From the NCBI GenBank assembly GCA_000433915.1, contig HF993629.1:1-16412 (forward strand): a DNA stretch of 16,412 nt. The letters are read 5' to 3'. The notes beneath the pieces were generated by a model, which saw only the letters and a list, made by a program, of their open reading frames with translations, ran no database searches and was not told the DNA's origin. The translations under genes and the position numbers were made by a program. Source of the stretch: Clostridium sp. CAG:793 (lineage in GTDB: Bacteria; Bacillota; Clostridia; TANB77; CAG-508). Positions 13,801 through 16,412 of the stretch are shown piece after piece. How positions within the stretch are numbered: position 1 is the first letter of the stretch; the number at the start of each line of letters is the position of its first letter.

Positions 13801-16412
13801 GCACACATTATTATGATACAGAATCAAAAATAAATAAAAATAAATATGTAAAAGAATATAATGTAACAATCAATCCAGGAATAGGAAGTACAAACTATTA
13901 TAAGAATAGAGATGAAATTAGTGCATGGGGAAGTTTAGCAAGCGTATCTTATGATGAAGATACACAAGAATATAGTTTAACTATAATGAGAAATGCGGCA
14001 AAATATAGTGGAATGTATTACAATGGAAAAGATGCTGTACTAAAACCAGGGGAGACAGCTGTAATAAGTTATGATGTTTATCCAAAAAACTCATCAGCTG
14101 CTATGATATTAGAGATACATAACTCAATAGTTGGACAAACCAATGGAAATAGCAGAGTAGACCAAAGTGGAATAAATCCAGAATCGATTACAATACCAGC
14201 TAATACTTGGACAACAGTGTCATTTACATACACTAATAACAGCAAAAACGACATTTATGATTATAGTGTATTATCAATAGATAGCACTAATGGAGCAAAT
14301 TTTGTAATAAAAAATCCACGATTTGAAATAACAAATTTTGAATCAGAGTTAGAAGCAACTGGTGGAAAAACACAATATGGATATGCAACAAGTACATTCT
14401 TAAATTGGAAAAATAATAACAAAACATATAAAGATGAGCAAAATGTATTAAATCTTACAACAACAGACAATGAAATATTAAGTTTTGAAGCTCAGTGGAA
14501 AGACTATGAACTTATACTACCTAAAGCATATAAAGAAGGATGTGAATTCATAGGATGGTTTGATCAAAACAACAACAAATATGCTCAAGGAGAAAAAATA
14601 ACTATTACACAAGATATGAGATTTACAGCAAAATGGGATGATTCTATAGCACCAGAAACAGAATTAACTGTAACAGGAAGTACAACACATACCATAACTG
14701 TAGAAGCATCAGCAACAGATTATGGAGCTGGAATGGAACCAACAATACATTATATATATTATATAAAAGAAAAGGGCGAGCCAGATTCAAAATATGTTGA
14801 ACATGATGCTGGTGCTAATGACACATATACATTTACAAACTTAAAGAAAAATACTGAATATACAATGAAAGTAAGAGCAATAGCTGACCAAAATGGAAAT
14901 GAAGGAACAGCTACTACTGATGGAATGACATTAGATTTAAGCGGAGAGATTATAGCAACAGGTGAAGGATGGACAAAGAATGATAAAGATGAAGGAACAT
15001 ACACTGTAAAATTTGTTGCAACAGGTATAAGTGGAGAAGACATAAAAACATTATATATTGAAACTAGAAAAGATGGAGAAACAGAGTATAGACAAAATGA
15101 TACTGTATATGGAGTTGAACATAATCAAACCGCGTATGGTAGACTTACTGATGGAACAGATATATACGCAGAAGCACAGCTTAAGGCTGTTGATAATAAA
15201 AACCCTAAAATAGAAATAAAAGATATAACAGCAACAGCAGATAAAACAAGCTCAATAACAGTAGAAATAAAGGCATCTGATGATGAAAGTGGATTAGGTG
15301 AAAATCCAATATTTACATACTTCTATAAAAAACACGGAGAAGCAGACTACAGATATAAGCAAGTAGGAACAGCGACAACAGAGAAAACTATGAAAATAGA
15401 AGGAACAGAGCCAAATAGTAAATATGATGTAAAAGTAGTTACACATGATCGTGCTGGAAACGAAGGAAGCACAGTAGAAACAATAGAAACAGGATACACA
15501 TACAACATTATATTTGATGGAAACGGAGCTACATCAGGTACAGTGGAAAACATGTTAAATCTAGAGCAAGGAAAAGAATATACATTAAATAAAAACGAAT
15601 TTGAAAGAACTGGATATAACTTAATGCCAGATGGATTTGTATGGAAAATACGTAATAGCAATCCAGAAATTTTTATAAAAGATGAAGTAGAATTTAGAGA
15701 CTTATTAGGAGAGAAAGGAACTATAACTTTAGAGGCAAGATGGATTGATAATATTCCACCTACAATAGAAAGCTTAACAAGATCTACAACAGACAAGGTA
15801 TCAGATACAACAGGACTAGAATTAACAGGAGAGGCACAAGATTTAGGTACAGGAGTTGTTGGACAACAAATAAGCACAGATGGAAACCTAAACGCAGATT
15901 CTGGAGGCTGGACAACTATAACAGCAACCAATGAAAAAGTAACATTTACAAAACAAGTATATGCAAATGCAACATATTATTACTATGTAAAAGATGGAGC
16001 TGGAAATGTCAGCAAAAAGTCGATTACAGTTGATAACATAAAACCAAAAGATATAGAATACGGTCCTAACAGTGATGCTGATGGAAAAAGATATTATGAA
16101 TGGACTGCAACAGCAACAGGAAATTATGAGATTACATTGCAAGGAGCAGGCGGAGCGCCAAACTACGTAAGTACACAATGGGGAGACGGCAGTTGGGGCG
16201 GAATAGTCACATTAAAAGTATATGTAGAAGCCGGAGCAAAACTATACTTTGTTGTAGGAGATAAAGGAAACCAATTAAATTCCGCTTACTGGTGGGTACC
16301 AGCAAATGGAGGATACAACGGAGGCGGAAACGGAGGAAGATCTGTAACCGTTAGAAGAGGAGGACATGGAATATACTACAATTCTATGAAAGCCGGAAAT
16401 GGCGGTGGCGGA
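10896..16412 (+). CDS. Giant membrane-anchored surface protein with InlB B-repeats, Ig/FN3-like domains and Gly-rich region (3' end outside window)
   Basis: One unbroken frame of 1839 codons, still open at the window edge. ATG 10896 follows AAAGG (10884-10888). Residues 6-24 form a membrane helix or uncleaved signal, then QSQYDALLLGATYDAVRAYQ and a large N-terminal domain with YDGYYVYGVYNN (about 115) that I know only as uncharacterised. InlB B-type (Listeria-Bacteroides) repeats lie at about 865-949, 950-988 plus 1158-1203 (split by about 169 inserted residues), 1204-1250 and 1534-1619; markers are VRYHANANGTSG, FSKTGYKFINW and AQW. Ig/FN3-like units fill about 1250-1533 and 1620-1725 (APETELTV, NTEYTMKVRAIADQNGN, YDVKVVTHDRAGNEG). 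From about 1734 a Gly-rich domain begins (ATGNYEITLQGAGGA, GGYNGGGNGG). Such proteins are usually exported and surface-displayed, often adhesins; the ligand is unknown. No sortase motif is visible because the C-terminus lies outside. Confidence 0.9.
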   Translation, partial: MKIQNYSVIFIVIIMPIALILSIYTGNLIDVANKQSQYDALLLGATYDAVRAYQMNTLNNSYDSESNSKVRDINASINSFFNSLAAGMSQSGLTKNELTDYVPAMLYTLYDGYYVYGVYNNVASTKNGISYDTTGTSRNNQYGLKPYVYYSCEYASSTAGYDLIVNYTLDNYITVTGTYTVGGVKKNIAMSGYYINTDRIKLKNQSAGESASFDDKIVTIDAGTSQEITIKPEQLGEYLIAYDQKRESGSTGAYKNNLANNSETAQYYQYITYNNVKYYLDSYHVGTQKTLDGNVNTSFNMTYDNIPIFHLDKGQRIYINDSTLSEIKSFLGVVDDNRLFSGEQYRDVNAYQYYARAYTFSSPGEDGVYDALSQINLANNVVKTDTYNTTYNIETNSNQKIETHTKNDYKTKKVFDYKENGNDPDLETSSFNQHRMDVIISSIESSLVSIIASFNSYTGGTYEYLMPTFSETEWERICSNITVVSFLQGLTVGNYKYYNNYSIVANTKVKDYISKESIYVQKSGKDTANTDYHNPRCETYNTESRNAGSQTIVGYRNIDYDRKSCVVPSSTGNTNDSKEYWYYLQNTTGAYECVVNQNGNTYTTDELFRGTTEDNKATTANSEIRRAYITALARERGSSYKTYGYLNKELQRKEVLAPGQSAYTVRYFYKSYDESKTFAQNKASNNYAEQGRSGGITNTGTIMGTLPISTEPANDGYYFEKIQVVDRDGNVVEEKTRASQLTTDLKVDSRDNEIRIYYNIQKEKTLTYKIERYVFNKDTSQFDKASNGDVTVTKSNVWINASNTVEVNLPGQYGSYGAASLVYTDPTGYEEGIKTIEAKPSNVSGNAPVIKAYYARKDELYSTAYTVRYHANANGTSGTMNDSSFKFFEKATLIGNRFSKTGYKFINWKTNSEKTYSDREGIIIGNADNADLVREGDKYYLDLYAQWDKISYQISYQSNGATSETMENSTHYYDTESKINKNKYVKEYNVTINPGIGSTNYYKNRDEISAWGSLASVSYDEDTQEYSLTIMRNAAKYSGMYYNGKDAVLKPGETAVISYDVYPKNSSAAMILEIHNSIVGQTNGNSRVDQSGINPESITIPANTWTTVSFTYTNNSKNDIYDYSVLSIDSTNGANFVIKNPRFEITNFESELEATGGKTQYGYATSTFLNWKNNNKTYKDEQNVLNLTTTDNEILSFEAQWKDYELILPKAYKEGCEFIGWFDQNNNKYAQGEKITITQDMRFTAKWDDSIAPETELTVTGSTTHTITVEASATDYGAGMEPTIHYIYYIKEKGEPDSKYVEHDAGANDTYTFTNLKKNTEYTMKVRAIADQNGNEGTATTDGMTLDLSGEIIATGEGWTKNDKDEGTYTVKFVATGISGEDIKTLYIETRKDGETEYRQNDTVYGVEHNQTAYGRLTDGTDIYAEAQLKAVDNKNPKIEIKDITATADKTSSITVEIKASDDESGLGENPIFTYFYKKHGEADYRYKQVGTATTEKTMKIEGTEPNSKYDVKVVTHDRAGNEGSTVETIETGYTYNIIFDGNGATSGTVENMLNLEQGKEYTLNKNEFERTGYNLMPDGFVWKIRNSNPEIFIKDEVEFRDLLGEKGTITLEARWIDNIPPTIESLTRSTTDKVSDTTGLELTGEAQDLGTGVVGQQISTDGNLNADSGGWTTITATNEKVTFTKQVYANATYYYYVKDGAGNVSKKSITVDNIKPKDIEYGPNSDADGKRYYEWTATATGNYEITLQGAGGAPNYVSTQWGDGSWGGIVTLKVYVEAGAKLYFVVGDKGNQLNSAYWWVPANGGYNGGGNGGRSVTVRRGGHGIYYNSMKAGNGGGG

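Noticed and set aside
15347..16178. Minus-strand frames of 194 and 96 codons near the right edge
   Set aside because: They lie opposite FN3-like and Gly-rich coding sequence, lack RBSs and show no recognisable motif.
1..16412. CRISPR arrays, tRNA or rRNA genes, insertion sequences
   Set aside because: No regularly spaced repeats, cloverleaf-forming segments, rRNA motifs or transposase motifs were seen by reading both strands.
16095..16412. The Gly-rich end of the giant protein as the DGR variable region
   Set aside because: It lacks the WLASR...FGLR...S-G signature of the template repeat at 664-843 and shows no nucleotide similarity to it.

Overview
The window reads as chromosomal DNA of a low-GC, endospore-forming member of the Clostridia, probably an uncultured gut-type lineage. 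It is strongly A+T-rich, with Ile codons mostly ATA, Arg codons mostly AGA, AGGAGG-type ribosome binding sites and sigma-A-like promoters. Sporulation and germination genes (SpoIIP and a GerA/GerB/GerC receptor operon) point to a spore former. The lineage is inferred from gene content and composition only.

Left edge (1-1036): the 3' part of a diversity-generating retroelement (DGR). A partial small protein resembling the DGR-associated MutS-like (MSL) family overlaps an Avd-type four-helix-bundle accessory gene. Next comes a template repeat (TR) whose conceptual translation is the DGR variable-region signature (FWLASRYV ... FGLR ... LF.S.G) with 20 Asn codons. A hairpin terminator closes the unit. 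The reverse transcriptase and the target gene with its variable repeat are not in the window.

Middle (1037-5521, + strand): an A+T-rich leader, a small multi-pass membrane protein, a Cys-rich DUF1540 protein missed by simple length cut-offs, and a strongly promoted structured RNA at about 2109-2430. This RNA contains two tandem copies of the same pseudoknotted fold, with compensatory base changes between copies. I cannot assign it to a known class. It leads into secG, rnr (RNase R) and a TVP38/DedA-like membrane protein gene.

Minus strand (9582 down to 5522): a germinant-receptor operon in the order A, B, C, probably driven by a sigma-G-like promoter. The B subunit is interrupted by a single-base frameshift and the C subunit lacks the usual lipobox cysteine. 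Divergently, spoIIP encodes the peptidoglycan hydrolase of engulfment.

Right part (10896 to the window end, + strand): one uninterrupted reading frame of at least 1839 codons, open at the edge. It encodes a giant membrane-anchored extracellular protein with InlB B-type (Listeria/Bacteroides) repeats, Ig/FN3-like domains, a beta-rich module apparently nested inside one B-repeat, and a Gly-rich C-terminal part.

The most interesting signals are the tandem-pseudoknot RNA upstream of secG, the DGR remnant or edge, the gerB frameshift, and the nested-domain giant surface protein.
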